From the NCBI GenBank assembly GCA_029884515.1, contig JAOUHR010000027.1:1-12413 (forward strand): a stretch of 12,413 bases of DNA. The letters run 5' to 3'. The position numbers and the translations under genes are program-made. The notes beneath the pieces were generated by a model. The model made no database searches. It was not told the origin of the DNA and saw only the letters and a program-made list of their open reading frames with translations. Positions 1 to 7,626 of this stretch are shown here, piece by piece (position 1 is the first letter of the stretch; each line of letters begins with the position of its first letter). The DNA is from Gemmatimonadota bacterium. Lineage in GTDB: Bacteria > Gemmatimonadota > Gemmatimonadetes > Gemmatimonadales > Gemmatimonadaceae.

Positions 1-1136
1 GCACGTTCAAGGCGCTCAGGACCGAGCCCACCACGCTCACGGCGTCGGCCATCCAGCCCTGGCTCGTGGACCCCGAGTGGCACCGCATGGTGTTCGTGAA
101 CGGGCGCCTCGAGCCGGCGCTCTCGCAGTTCACCGGGCTCCCCGCCGCCGTGCACGTGAGCACGCTCTCCGACGCGCTCCGCGAGGAGCCGGAGTGGGTG
201 GAGCAGCACCTCGGCTCGCTCGCCGGGTTCGACCGTGCGGCCTTCACGGCGCTCAACACCGCGTTCATGCAGGACGGGATCGTGGTGCGCGTGCCGAAGG
301 GCGAGGTGGTGGAGACCCCGCTGCATGTCCTGCACATCGTCGACGGCAAGGCGGACGGCGCCGCCCTGCACCCGCGGCTCGTCGTGGTGGCGGAGCCGTT
401 GGCGCAGGTGACGCTGGTGGAGTCCTTCGTGGGCCTCGACAAGGCGTCGTACCTGATGAACGCGGTGGCCGAGGTGGTGGTGGGCAACGGCGCCCGCGTG
501 GACCACTACAAGGTCCAGCGCGAGAGCACCGAGGCATTCCACGTGGGCACGGTACAGGTGACGCAGGGCCGCGACTCGATATTCCACTCGTTCTCGTACG
601 CGGCGGGCGCGGCACTCTCGCGCACGAACGTCTACACGCGGATGACCGGTGAGGGAGGCGAGGCCCGCCTCAACGGAATGTACATGCTCGACGGCGTGCA
701 GCACGCCGACCACCAGACCTTCGTGGAGCACCTCGCCCCATCGTGCGCGAGCCGCGAGCTCTACAAGGGGATCCTGGACGGCGCGTCGCACGGAGTCTTC
801 AACGGCAAGGTCTACGTCGACCCGATCGCCCAGAAGACGGACGGCAAGCAGACGAACAAGGCGCTGCTCCTGAGCGACCGGGCCCGCGTGGACACGAAGC
901 CGCAGCTCGAGATCTTCGCCGACGACGTCAAGTGCACGCACGGCGCGACGATCGGCCGGATCGACGAGAGCGCGCTCTTCTACCTGCAGAGCCGCGGGAT
1001 CCCGGTCGAGAACGCGAGGGCGCTCCTCACCTACGCGTTCGCGGCCGAGGCGCTGGAGACGATCGAGGTCGACGCGCTCCGGCTCGAACTCGAGCGCGGC
1101 GTGTTCGAGCGCTTCACCCACACGCGGCTCGAGTAG
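1..1136 (+). CDS. sufD: SufD, Fe-S cluster assembly scaffold subunit (5' end outside window)
   Basis: SufD is the subunit of the cytosolic SufBC2D complex on which new Fe-S clusters are built. The frame is open from the first bases of the window, and SufD-like sequence (the tryptophan-rich stretch followed by RMVFVNGRLEP) precedes the first in-frame GTG at 66. The gene therefore starts upstream; 377 residues are visible, against roughly 420 or more for family members. The C-terminal half is diagnostic: a beta-helix core, the run KTDGKQTNKALLLSD (codons about 834-878), then KPQLEIFADDVKCTHGATIG. The His of CTHGAT (codon 939-941) matches the conserved SufD histidine that faces a SufB cysteine at the cluster-building interface. 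The helical tail FYLQSRGIPVENARALLTYAF ends the domain. SufB is excluded as an alternative because the CTHGAT/FYLQSRGI arrangement with this short tail is SufD-like, though the two are paralogues. sufU follows after 9 bases. sufB and sufC are expected upstream but cannot be seen. Confidence 0.93.
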   Translation, partial: TFKALRTEPTTLTASAIQPWLVDPEWHRMVFVNGRLEPALSQFTGLPAAVHVSTLSDALREEPEWVEQHLGSLAGFDRAAFTALNTAFMQDGIVVRVPKGEVVETPLHVLHIVDGKADGAALHPRLVVVAEPLAQVTLVESFVGLDKASYLMNAVAEVVVGNGARVDHYKVQRESTEAFHVGTVQVTQGRDSIFHSFSYAAGAALSRTNVYTRMTGEGGEARLNGMYMLDGVQHADHQTFVEHLAPSCASRELYKGILDGASHGVFNGKVYVDPIAQKTDGKQTNKALLLSDRARVDTKPQLEIFADDVKCTHGATIGRIDESALFYLQSRGIPVENARALLTYAFAAEALETIEVDALRLELERGVFERFTHTRLE

Positions 1137-1145
1137 TCCCTCGCG

Positions 1146-1625
1146 ATGGCGGACGCCGCGCTCGACGCCCTCTACCAGGAGATCATCCTGGACCACTACC
1201 GGCGGCCGCGGAACTTCCGCCCCCTCGACGGCGCGACCTGCACGGCGGACGGGAAGAACCCGAACTGCGGCGACGCGCTCACGGTCTGGCTCAAGCTGGA
1301 CGGCGACCGGGTGAGCGACGTCACGTTCCAGGGCGTGGGGTGTGCGATCTCCAAGGCATCGGCGTCGCTGATGACCGAGGCGATCAAGGGGAAGACGCGC
1401 GCCGAGGCAGTCGCTCTCTTCGAGCAGGTGCGCGCCCTCGTGACCGGCGAGGCGGGCACCCCCGCGCGCAAGGACCTCGGCCAGCTCCGCGCCCTCGCCG
1501 GGGTCTCCCGGTTCCCGATGCGCGTGAAGTGTGCCTCACTCGCCTGGCACGCGATGAAGTCGGCGATGGATGGCGCAGCGGGCGGCGGTGCGGCCCCCTC
1601 CGCTGGTCGCGTCACGCCACCATGA
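1146..1625 (+). CDS. sufU: SufU, zinc-dependent sulfurtransferase for SufS
   Basis: SufU accepts the persulfide sulfur from the cysteine desulfurase SufS and passes it to the SufBCD scaffold. The 159-residue protein has the IscU/SufU fold signature: N-terminal LYQEIILDHYRRPRN (residues 9-23), then Cys41 and Asp43 in NPNCGD, Cys66 in GVGCAIS and Cys129 in RVKCASL. These are the three cysteines and one aspartate that bind zinc in Bacillus SufU, at nearly the same positions. The insertion between Cys66 and Cys129, longer than in IscU, also favours SufU over IscU. The ATG start lies 9 bases after the sufD stop without a clear Shine-Dalgarno, so reinitiation after sufD is likely. The last 15 or so residues (GGG/AAPSAG) are low-complexity and probably disordered. 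The stop TGA overlaps the ATG of the next gene. Confidence 0.94.
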   Translation: MADAALDALYQEIILDHYRRPRNFRPLDGATCTADGKNPNCGDALTVWLKLDGDRVSDVTFQGVGCAISKASASLMTEAIKGKTRAEAVALFEQVRALVTGEAGTPARKDLGQLRALAGVSRFPMRVKCASLAWHAMKSAMDGAAGGGAAPSAGRVTPP

Positions 1626-1972
1626 CCGCGGCGATGGAGGCGTTCGTGCGGGTGGAAGGACTCGCCGCGGCCGACGTCTCCGAGGGGTCGCTGCACGGTG
1701 CCACCCTCGCGAACGGCACGCGACTCTGTGTGGGGCGGCACGCGGGCGTGCTGTTCGCGATGAAGGACTACTGCACGCACGCGGAGTTCCCGCTCTCCGA
1801 GGGCTCGGTGCTGCCGAGTGGCGAGATCGAGTGCTGTTGGCACGGCGCGCGGTTCGACTGCCGCTCGGGCGCGGTGCGCCGCGGGCCCGCCGAGGACGCG
1901 CTCGCGATGTGGGAGGTGGAGGAGCGCGACGGGGCGATCTTCGCGCGCCGGCCTCCGAGGGCTGGGCCGTGA
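1622..1972 (+). CDS. Small Rieske-type [2Fe-2S] ferredoxin in the suf operon
   Basis: This 116-residue soluble protein is a single Rieske domain, a one-electron carrier of the kind that serves non-haem iron oxygenases. The cluster ligands are plain: Cys51-x-His53, then 17 residues, then Cys71-x2-His74 (CTH ... CCWH), followed by GARFDCRSG, the usual post-ligand turn. The reading frame stays open far upstream, but homology begins only near FVRVEGLAAADV. The ATG at 1622 forms an ATGA overlap with the sufU stop, which fixes the start; an ATG four codons later is a weaker alternative. There is no signal peptide or membrane segment. Similar Rieske genes are known in actinobacterial suf operons next to sufD or sufC, where their role is not well settled. 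Here the gene lies between sufU and sufS, and its own stop overlaps the sufS start. Supplying an electron during cluster assembly is an inference from position only. Confidence 0.92.
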   Translation: MTAAMEAFVRVEGLAAADVSEGSLHGATLANGTRLCVGRHAGVLFAMKDYCTHAEFPLSEGSVLPSGEIECCWHGARFDCRSGAVRRGPAEDALAMWEVEERDGAIFARRPPRAGP

Positions 1973-3195
1973 CGAGCGACGCGCTGGCGCCACGCGCCGA
2001 CTTCCCGCTGCTCGCCGCGGCGCCCGACCTCGTGTACCTCGACTCTGCCGCCACGGCGCAGAAGCCGCGGCAGGTGCTCGACGCGATCACGCACTACTAC
2101 ACGCACGCCAACGCGAACCCGCATCGCGGCGCCTACGCGCTCTCCGGCACGGCCACTCAGGCATATCACGACGCGCGGGCCCGCATCGCCCGGTTCCTCG
2201 GCGTGGCCGACGCAGACACCCTCATCTTCACCCGCGGCACGACCGAGGGCCTGAACCTGCTCGCGACCGCGTGGGGCCGCGCCAACGTGCGCGGCGGCGA
2301 CAACATCGTGGTCACCCGGCTCGAGCACCACGCGAACTTCGTCCCCTGGCAGCAGCTCGCGCGCGCCACGGGCGCGGAGTTCCGGATCGCCGAGCTCGAC
2401 GCAGCGGGCGGCGTGGACCTCGCGATGCTGGCGCGCCTCGTGGACGCGCGCACGAAGGTCGTCGCGTTCGGGCACGTCTCCAACGCCCTCGGCACCATCA
2501 ACCCCGTGGCGCAGATCGTGCGCATCGCGCGCGGGGCCGGCTCCGCGCTCGTGGTGTGCGACGGCGCGCAGGCCGTGCCGCACCTGCGCGTGGGCGTGGA
2601 CACGCTCGGCGTGGACGCCTATGGCTTCAGCGGCCACAAGATGGGCGGTCCCATGGGGATCGGCGGGCTCGTGGCGCGCCGCGCGCTGCTCGAGGCGATG
2701 CCGCCCTACCAGCTCGGCGGGGACATGATCGAGTGGGTGCATGACCAGGACACCACCTGGAACGTGCTGCCGCACAAGTTCGAGGCGGGCACGCCGAACG
2801 TGGAGGGTGCCGTCGCGCTCGCGGCGGCGTGCGACTATCTCGACGCGCTCGGCATGGACAAGGTACGGGCGCACGAGGTCGCACTCACGTCGCTGGCGAT
2901 GCGCGCGCTCGCCGGGATTCCCGGCGTCGCGCTGCACGGCACCGCGCGCGCCGAGGAGCGGAGCGGGGTGGTGAGTTTCAGCGTTGCCGACGCGCATCCG
3001 CACGACGTGGCGACGGCGCTCGACGCGGAGGGTGTCGCCGTGCGCGCGGGACATCACTGTGCGCAGCCGCTGATGCGTGCGCTCGGCGTGCCCTCCACCG
3101 TCCGCGCGTCGTTCTGGGTCTACAGCGGCCGGGACGACGTCGAGCGGCTCACGGCGGCGGTCCGTTCGGCCAGGGATCGCTTCGCGATCCGCTGA
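1969..3195 (+). CDS. sufS: SufS, group II cysteine desulfurase
   Basis: SufS is a PLP enzyme that converts L-cysteine to alanine and leaves a persulfide on its active-site cysteine, the sulfur source for Fe-S clusters. The GTG at 1969 gives 408 residues, matching the usual length of about 406, and makes a GTGA overlap with the stop of the Rieske gene. Seen in order: YLDSAATAQKP near residue 23; NPHRGAY near 50; TEGLNLLA and RLEHHANFVPWQQ, binding PLP and substrate; the PLP lysine Lys224 in FSGHKMGGP; and catalytic Cys364 in RAGHHCAQPLM, in the same position as in E. coli SufS. The 'RAGHHC' form and the length mark group II (SufS/CsdA) rather than IscS/NifS. Its partner is the SufU encoded two genes upstream. 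No terminator hairpin is visible in the 15 bases between its stop and the end of the convergent gene. Confidence 0.96.
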   Translation: MTSDALAPRADFPLLAAAPDLVYLDSAATAQKPRQVLDAITHYYTHANANPHRGAYALSGTATQAYHDARARIARFLGVADADTLIFTRGTTEGLNLLATAWGRANVRGGDNIVVTRLEHHANFVPWQQLARATGAEFRIAELDAAGGVDLAMLARLVDARTKVVAFGHVSNALGTINPVAQIVRIARGAGSALVVCDGAQAVPHLRVGVDTLGVDAYGFSGHKMGGPMGIGGLVARRALLEAMPPYQLGGDMIEWVHDQDTTWNVLPHKFEAGTPNVEGAVALAAACDYLDALGMDKVRAHEVALTSLAMRALAGIPGVALHGTARAEERSGVVSFSVADAHPHDVATALDAEGVAVRAGHHCAQPLMRALGVPSTVRASFWVYSGRDDVERLTAAVRSARDRFAIR

Positions 3196-3210
3196 GTGTT
3201 CACCGTGCGG

Positions 3211-4356
3211 TCAGCGACGCACGCGTGACCCGTCGGTGAGCGCCTCCGGCGGATAGACCACGACCACGCGACCCTCCGCGATGCCGTCGACCGCGGCCGC
3301 GTCGGCGCCGCGGGCGATGAGCGTGATCGGTTGACGCCGGGCGCGGCCATCCTCGTCGATGACGAAGACGGACCACGCCGTTCCCTCACGCACCAGGGCG
3401 CCCGCGGGCACCACCAGTGCGTCCTCGCGTCGGCTCACGACGATTCGCACGCGCACCTCGAAGTCGTGCCCCAGGCGCACCGCGCCGTCGGCGACGTCCC
3501 CGGCCACCGAGACGCGCTGCTCGTCGACCCCGAGCGCCGAGCGCACGGTGTGTGCCGCCGGCTCCACGCGGAGCACGCGCGCCGAGAGCGTGTCGGTGCC
3601 ACTCACGATCCGCATCGTGGCCCCGACCGGGATGCGCCCGGCGTCGGTGCTGAGGACATCCACCACGACCTCGGGCGCCCCCAGGGAACCGATCATCAGG
3701 AGGGGTGTGCCAGCCGGCACGACCCGCGCATGCTCCTCGTCCACCCGCAGCACGAGGCCGTCGCCCGGCGCGGCGATGCGCACGGGCGCGCCGCCACCGG
3801 GCAGGAGCGCGCGGGCCGCGTCGCGGGAGAACACGGCAGCGGTCACGCGGGCGTGCGCGGCGTCGAGTTCACGCCGCCGGGACTCTGCGAGGTCGCGCGC
3901 CTGTTCGAGCTGTTCTACCGACACGCCGCCCGCCGCGCCCAGCCGCTCCGCTCGCGCGAGGGCGCGACTCGCCTGCTCGGCGCCGAGCCGCGCCGCTGCC
4001 TCGGCGTTCCTGGACGCGACGAGCGTGGCCTCGGCGACGCCGAGTTGCGCCGTGAGCTGGCGTGCCGTCGCCGGGTCGGCCGCGGCGGCGACGAGCGTGC
4101 CCAGCGTGCGTCCCGCGGCCACCGAGTCACCGACCTTGAGGGACTCGGGACGCCATTCACCCGAGACCGGTGCCGTGACGTCCACGTGCCAGCGTGCGCG
4201 CGTGCGCCCGTCCTCGGCGATCGTCTCCTCGAATGCGGTGCGGACCACGGTCGCCGTCTCGACCACGAGCGCCCGGTTCGCGCTCCGCCACCAGAGGCCG
4301 GCCGCGCCGAGCACCACGACGGCGGCAACCGTGATCCATCGTGCCCTGCGTCCCAT
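3211..4356 (-). CDS. Periplasmic adaptor (HlyD/membrane fusion protein) of the ABC exporter
   Basis: The 381-residue protein is the inner-membrane-anchored adaptor that would link the ABC permease to an outer-membrane channel or periplasmic target. It has a membrane anchor at residues 7-23 (WITVAAVVVLGAAGLWW) and the first half of a lipoyl domain at about 60-90 (APVSGEW...VGDSVAAGRTLGTLV). An alanine- and arginine-rich helical hairpin, about 94-184, follows. The second lipoyl half is at about 192-223 (RIAAPGDGLVLRV...AGTPLLMIG), then a beta-barrel at about 228-305 and a membrane-proximal domain containing ALVVPAGALVREG. I start it at the ATG (4356), which has GGGAG eight bases upstream. The in-frame GTG at 4362 overlaps the permease stop but would leave only two bases to that site. 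Being last in the operon and 15 bases from convergent sufS, it has no visible terminator. The substrate is unknown. Confidence 0.9.
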   Translation of the reverse strand: MGRRARWITVAAVVVLGAAGLWWRSANRALVVETATVVRTAFEETIAEDGRTRARWHVDVTAPVSGEWRPESLKVGDSVAAGRTLGTLVAAAADPATARQLTAQLGVAEATLVASRNAEAAARLGAEQASRALARAERLGAAGGVSVEQLEQARDLAESRRRELDAAHARVTAAVFSRDAARALLPGGGAPVRIAAPGDGLVLRVDEEHARVVPAGTPLLMIGSLGAPEVVVDVLSTDAGRIPVGATMRIVSGTDTLSARVLRVEPAAHTVRSALGVDEQRVSVAGDVADGAVRLGHDFEVRVRIVVSRREDALVVPAGALVREGTAWSVFVIDEDGRARRQPITLIARGADAAAVDGIAEGRVVVVYPPEALTDGSRVRR

Positions 4357-4361
4357 CGCCA

Positions 4362-6731
4362 CTACTCCCGCGTCTTGAGGACGCCGATAAGGTCCAGTCG
4401 TTCGAGCCGGTGCCGCAACGGGATCACGGCGAACGCCGCTGCGACGGACGGGATGACGATCCCGGCGGCGAGCGTCCGCGGACCGATGACGAGCGGCAGG
4501 CGGAAGAGCTCGGTGGCGCCGAACGACGCCACCGTCGCCGCGGCGAACCCGACGCCGACGACGAGCCCGACCGGCAGGCCGACCGCGGCAAGGAAGGCCA
4601 GCTCTCCGAAGAGGATGCGCGCCACTTCGCGCTGCGTGAACCCGAGCACGCGCAGGCTCGCCAGGTCACGCGTGCGCTCGGAGAGCGTCACCCGCCCGGC
4701 ATTGTAGATGGTGCCAGCCGAGAGTGCTCCGGCGAAGGCCACCAGCGTGATGAGGACGATGAGGAAGTTGGCGCGCACGGTCTCGTCGAAAGCGCGTCGC
4801 ATGGCGTCGCGCACCAGCACCGCCTGCACCGCTGGTGCGTGCACCAGCCGGTCGTAGAGGGAGTCCATCGCGCCCGCTTCCACCGCGAGGTCCGCGCCGG
4901 TGATCACCTCGCCGACGCCGACGAGTCCCGGCAGCCGTTCGGCACCCACGTACGCGCCGACGCCGGAGATGTCATCGACGAGCGCGGCGACCAGGAGCGC
5001 GACGCGCCGCTCACGGCCGTCGAGGAACTCCAGGTCCACCCGGTCTCCCACCCGGGCGTCGAGCACCCGGCCAAGGCTCGCACTGAGCGTGACGCCCGCC
5101 GGCGCGACCGTGACGGCACGCGCGTCGAGACCCACCACCTGCCGCAATCGTGCGGCGGGATCGACGCCGATGAGTGCCGTCTGACGGGAGCGATGCGCGT
5201 GGCGCACACGGACGGCCACCTCACGGACCGGCTCGACACGCGTGACCCCGGGGAGCGCCGCGAGCGATGGGAGCACGCGCACGCCCTGGGCCTCCGCGAA
5301 CACCACCGAGACATCCGCGCGCAGCCCGACCTCGAAGAGGATCCGGCGCATCCGCGCCACCGAGTCGAAGCCGAACGTGCCGGCGACCACGACGGCAGCG
5401 CCGAGGCCGATCCCGAACGCACCGAGCGCCGTGCGCCACGGCCGGTGCGTGATGCCGCGAACGATCATCTTCGCCACCGGGGACCCCAACCGGTCACCCA
5501 CGACGCGGTCCGTGAAGCCGTGGGTGAAGGTCGCGGGTGGCTCCGGTCGCATCGCCTCGGCGGGCGGCAACGCCAGGGTCCCGCGCAGCGCATCGAGCGC
5601 GCCGACCAATGCGGCGACGACGGCGATGATCGCCGCGATGACGAGCTCGGTGGGGTAGATCCGGAGTTCGAGCCGAGGGAATCGGAAGAACTCCGCGTAG
5701 ATCTCGGCCAGGCCCTGGGCCATCCAGATGCCCAAGCCACCGCCGACGAGCGTGCCGACGACAGCCGGCACCAGGCCGAAGAGCGCGTAGTGCCGCACGA
5801 GCTCGTGCGCGGGCGCCCCGAACGCCTTCAGGGTGCCGACCTGTTCGCGCTGCTGTCGGACCACGCGCCCGAGCACGAGGTGCACGAGGAATGCGGCCAC
5901 GGCCAGGAAGATCAGCGGCAAGACGAAGGCGAACGTACGGTTCTGCCGGATCTCCTCGGTCACGAAGAGATGCGAGGGGTGCCGCCCGCGCCCATACGCG
6001 CCGAGGGTCCCATATCGGGCGAGCTCGGCATCGAGCGCCGCGATGACGGCGGCCTCGTCCGCACCTGGCGTGAGGGTCACGGCCAGGTCGTTCCAGGCAC
6101 CGCCGAACCCGAGGGCATCGGCCGCGGCGTCGGCGTCGAGCCAGATCACGCCATAACTGCGCGGGTCGGGGAACATCGAGCCTGGTCCGATCTCGAACAC
6201 GAACTCGGCCGTCACCCCGACTCCCACCACGCGGAGATTCCGCCAGCGATCGCCGATCACCGCACCGAGCGTGTCGCCGAGCACGATGCCGTTGGCGGAG
6301 GCGAAGCCGTCGCTGATGATGGCGGCGTCGGCCTCGCCCGGGAACGGGCGGCGCCCGCGCCGCAGCACCACCAGGTTCAGGGCACGGGCCTCCGGCCCTC
6401 GGGTCCCCACGATGCGCGCGGTCGCGGGCTCGCGGAGCCCCGGCACGCGGAGCGGCACCTCCCCCGTGGCACGCGCGTCGACCCGCGAGATGCCGGGGAT
6501 GGCACGCAGCGCCGGGAGCACCGCGTTCGGCGCCCGACGGACCTGGACGAAGACGTCGGGGAACCGGACGTCGCGGTAGTAGTCCGCCTGCGCCGCGGTG
6601 AGCAGTCGCGCCATCGACCGCATCGCGACGAATGCCGCCTCCCCGCAGCTCACGACGATCGCGATGGCGATGAGCGGGCCGAGATGCTTGCGCAGGTCGC
6701 GCCAGAGTTTGCGGTCGAGGTAGCGCCTCAC
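4362..6731 (-). CDS. ABC transporter permease, double FtsX/MacB-type membrane subunit
   Basis: This 789-residue inner-membrane protein is the membrane part of a mechanotransmission-type (type VII) ABC system. The GTG at 6731 forms a GTGA overlap with the ATPase stop, and [19 protein letters not shown] then leads directly into the first membrane span; the frame is open further upstream, but that part is a shadow of the ATPase gene. Two repeats are visible. The first has a span at about 17-36, a large periplasmic domain, and three spans at about 270-290, 318-345 and 359-380. The second has a span at about 430-450, another periplasmic domain and three spans at about 653-675, 705-728 and 752-772. 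Each half carries the cytoplasmic FtsX coupling-helix pattern ([11 protein letters not shown] and [20 protein letters not shown]). This duplicated layout resembles YbbP-like permeases rather than four-span MacB. It probably moves a hydrophobic compound, lipid or peptide out of the inner membrane; the substrate cannot be read from sequence. Confidence 0.9.
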   Translation of the reverse strand: MRRYLDRKLWRDLRKHLGPLIAIAIVVSCGEAAFVAMRSMARLLTAAQADYYRDVRFPDVFVQVRRAPNAVLPALRAIPGISRVDARATGEVPLRVPGLREPATARIVGTRGPEARALNLVVLRRGRRPFPGEADAAIISDGFASANGIVLGDTLGAVIGDRWRNLRVVGVGVTAEFVFEIGPGSMFPDPRSYGVIWLDADAAADALGFGGAWNDLAVTLTPGADEAAVIAALDAELARYGTLGAYGRGRHPSHLFVTEEIRQNRTFAFVLPLIFLAVAAFLVHLVLGRVVRQQREQVGTLKAFGAPAHELVRHYALFGLVPAVVGTLVGGGLGIWMAQGLAEIYAEFFRFPRLELRIYPTELVIAAIIAVVAALVGALDALRGTLALPPAEAMRPEPPATFTHGFTDRVVGDRLGSPVAKMIVRGITHRPWRTALGAFGIGLGAAVVVAGTFGFDSVARMRRILFEVGLRADVSVVFAEAQGVRVLPSLAALPGVTRVEPVREVAVRVRHAHRSRQTALIGVDPAARLRQVVGLDARAVTVAPAGVTLSASLGRVLDARVGDRVDLEFLDGRERRVALLVAALVDDISGVGAYVGAERLPGLVGVGEVITGADLAVEAGAMDSLYDRLVHAPAVQAVLVRDAMRRAFDETVRANFLIVLITLVAFAGALSAGTIYNAGRVTLSERTRDLASLRVLGFTQREVARILFGELAFLAAVGLPVGLVVGVGFAAATVASFGATELFRLPLVIGPRTLAAGIVIPSVAAAFAVIPLRHRLERLDLIGVLKTRE
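4365..4369 (-). promoter_or_regulatory. Ribosome binding site of the adaptor gene
   Basis: On the minus strand GGGAG lies inside the last codons of the permease gene, eight bases before the adaptor ATG at 4356. It supports that ATG over the in-frame GTG at 4362 and indicates coupled translation of permease and adaptor. Confidence 0.6.
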
Positions 6732-7453
6732 CAGACGAGCTCCCCCGGCGCGATGGGATTCGCGTTCCGTTCGTCCGACGCGATCGCGCCACTGCGCAAC
6801 CTGAGCACACGGTCGGCCATCCCTGCCACGGAGGCGTTGTGCGTGATCACCACCGTGAGGGTGCCGAACTCGTGGTTCGCGATGCGGAGTGCCTCCAGCA
6901 CGAGCTTGCCCGTCTCGACGTCCAGTGCGCCGGTCGGCTCGTCGCAAAGGAGGACGTCCGGTCGCTTCGCGACGGCGCGCGCGATGGCGACGCGCTGCTG
7001 TTCCCCGCCCGAGAGTTGCGCCGGGAAGCTGTCCAGCCGCTCACCGAGGCCGAGGAGCGCGAGCGTCGCGGCGGGATCCGCCGGGCGCATTCCCGGCGTG
7101 GACACCGCGAGTGACGTGACGAGCGCCACGTTCTCGATCGCCGTGAGGCTTGGGATCAGGTTGTAGAACTGGAAGACGAAGCCCACATGCTCCCGCCGGT
7201 ACTGCGTGAGCGCGCGTTCGTCCGCGTTGGTGAGCGCGTGGTCACGGAATCGGACGCTGCCGCTGGTCGGCGCGTCGAGTCCCCCGAGGATGTTGAGCAA
7301 TGTCGACTTCCCGCTCCCGGACGGCCCGAGAATGACGACGAACTCACCCGCGAACAGGTCGAGATCCACGCCGCGAAGCGCGGGTACCTCGACCTCACCC
7401 ATGTGATAGATCTTGGCGAGGTCCCGAGCCTGGAAGACCGCGTCGGTGCCCAT
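6728..7453 (-). CDS. ABC transporter ATP-binding protein, LolD/MacB type
   Basis: The 241-residue cytoplasmic ATPase drives the permease encoded just downstream. All motifs are intact: Walker [10 protein letters not shown] at residues 43-51, Q-loop FVFQFYNL around Gln95, signature [14 protein letters not shown] at 147-160, Walker [12 protein letters not shown] ending at Asp178 with catalytic Glu172, and the switch His205 in VITHN. The aromatic after the A-loop region and the phrase [11 protein letters not shown] are typical of the LolD/MacB/FtsE-like subfamily. The frame is open to 7606, but the extra residues are arginine-rich and unrelated to the family; [16 protein letters not shown] at the ATG at 7453 matches usual starts. 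No good Shine-Dalgarno precedes it. It is the first gene of the minus-strand operon, divergent from the GGT-family gene, and an ATGGTGCA repeat core lies across its start codon. Confidence 0.95.
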   Translation of the reverse strand: MGTDAVFQARDLAKIYHMGEVEVPALRGVDLDLFAGEFVVILGPSGSGKSTLLNILGGLDAPTSGSVRFRDHALTNADERALTQYRREHVGFVFQFYNLIPSLTAIENVALVTSLAVSTPGMRPADPAATLALLGLGERLDSFPAQLSGGEQQRVAIARAVAKRPDVLLCDEPTGALDVETGKLVLEALRIANHEFGTLTVVITHNASVAGMADRVLRLRSGAIASDERNANPIAPGELVW

Positions 7454-7626
7454 GGTGCATTGGTACGCCCGCCCACCCCGCGCGACCAGAGGCGCTCCCC
7501 TACGCGTCGGTCGGGCGGACCCGCACCCTGCTCGGACACGGCATGTTCGCGCGGACCTCAACAGACGCATCCGTGGCTCGATGGTGCACGATGGTGCATC
7601 TTCCACGGGTCCCTCACCCCGACCCC
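7454..7626. promoter_or_regulatory. Divergent intergenic region with probable promoters for both flanking operons
   Basis: These 173 bases separate the minus-strand ABC operon from the plus-strand GGT-family gene, so both promoters should lie here. I cannot name convincing -35/-10 pairs on either strand; the region is nearly as GC-rich as the genes. The only ordered structure is the tandem repeat at 7579-7598. Neither flanking start has a clear ribosome binding site, so leaderless or weakly led transcripts are possible. Confidence 0.45.
7579..7598. repeat. Perfect tandem 10-bp direct repeat in divergent promoter region
   Basis: The unit cgatggtgca occurs twice in a row. The core atggtgca appears a third time at 7452-7459, overlapping the start codon of the ABC ATPase gene. 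The 10-bp period is close to one helical turn, so two protein subunits could bind on the same face. The repeat is about 30 bases before the GGT-family start and within the likely 5' region of that gene. An in-frame ATG at 7591 in the second copy is an alternative but less likely start. Operator function is inference. Confidence 0.5.

Noticed and set aside
743..1621. Long upstream extension of the Rieske reading frame
   Set aside because: It overlaps sufD and sufU, is arginine-rich, and shows no homology; Rieske sequence begins only after the ATG at 1622, which overlaps the sufU stop.
1768..3057. A 429-codon open frame on the minus strand opposite sufS
   Set aside because: It mirrors sufS codons, is Arg/His/Val-rich, and shows no motif. 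SufS on the other strand has all catalytic residues.
3196..3210. Possible bidirectional terminator between convergent sufS and adaptor genes
   Set aside because: The 15 bases contain no inverted repeat or T-run, so no terminator can be supported there.
4831..4848. Perfect 8-bp inverted repeat with a two-base gap (gctggtgc gt gcaccagc)
   Set aside because: It lies inside the permease coding sequence, has too short a loop for a good hairpin and no T-run; most likely chance in GC-rich coding DNA.
6732..6947. N-terminal extension of the permease frame into the ATPase gene
   Set aside because: The extension is a shadow of the ATPase coding sequence. The GTG at 6731 sits right before the first membrane span and overlaps the ATPase stop.
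4341..7166. A 941-codon open frame on the plus strand, opposite the ABC permease and ATPase genes
   Set aside because: The minus-strand frame encodes clear FtsX and ABC ATPase motifs. The plus-strand product is rich in Arg, His, Asp and Glu with no domain pattern, as expected for the antisense frame of a GC-rich gene.
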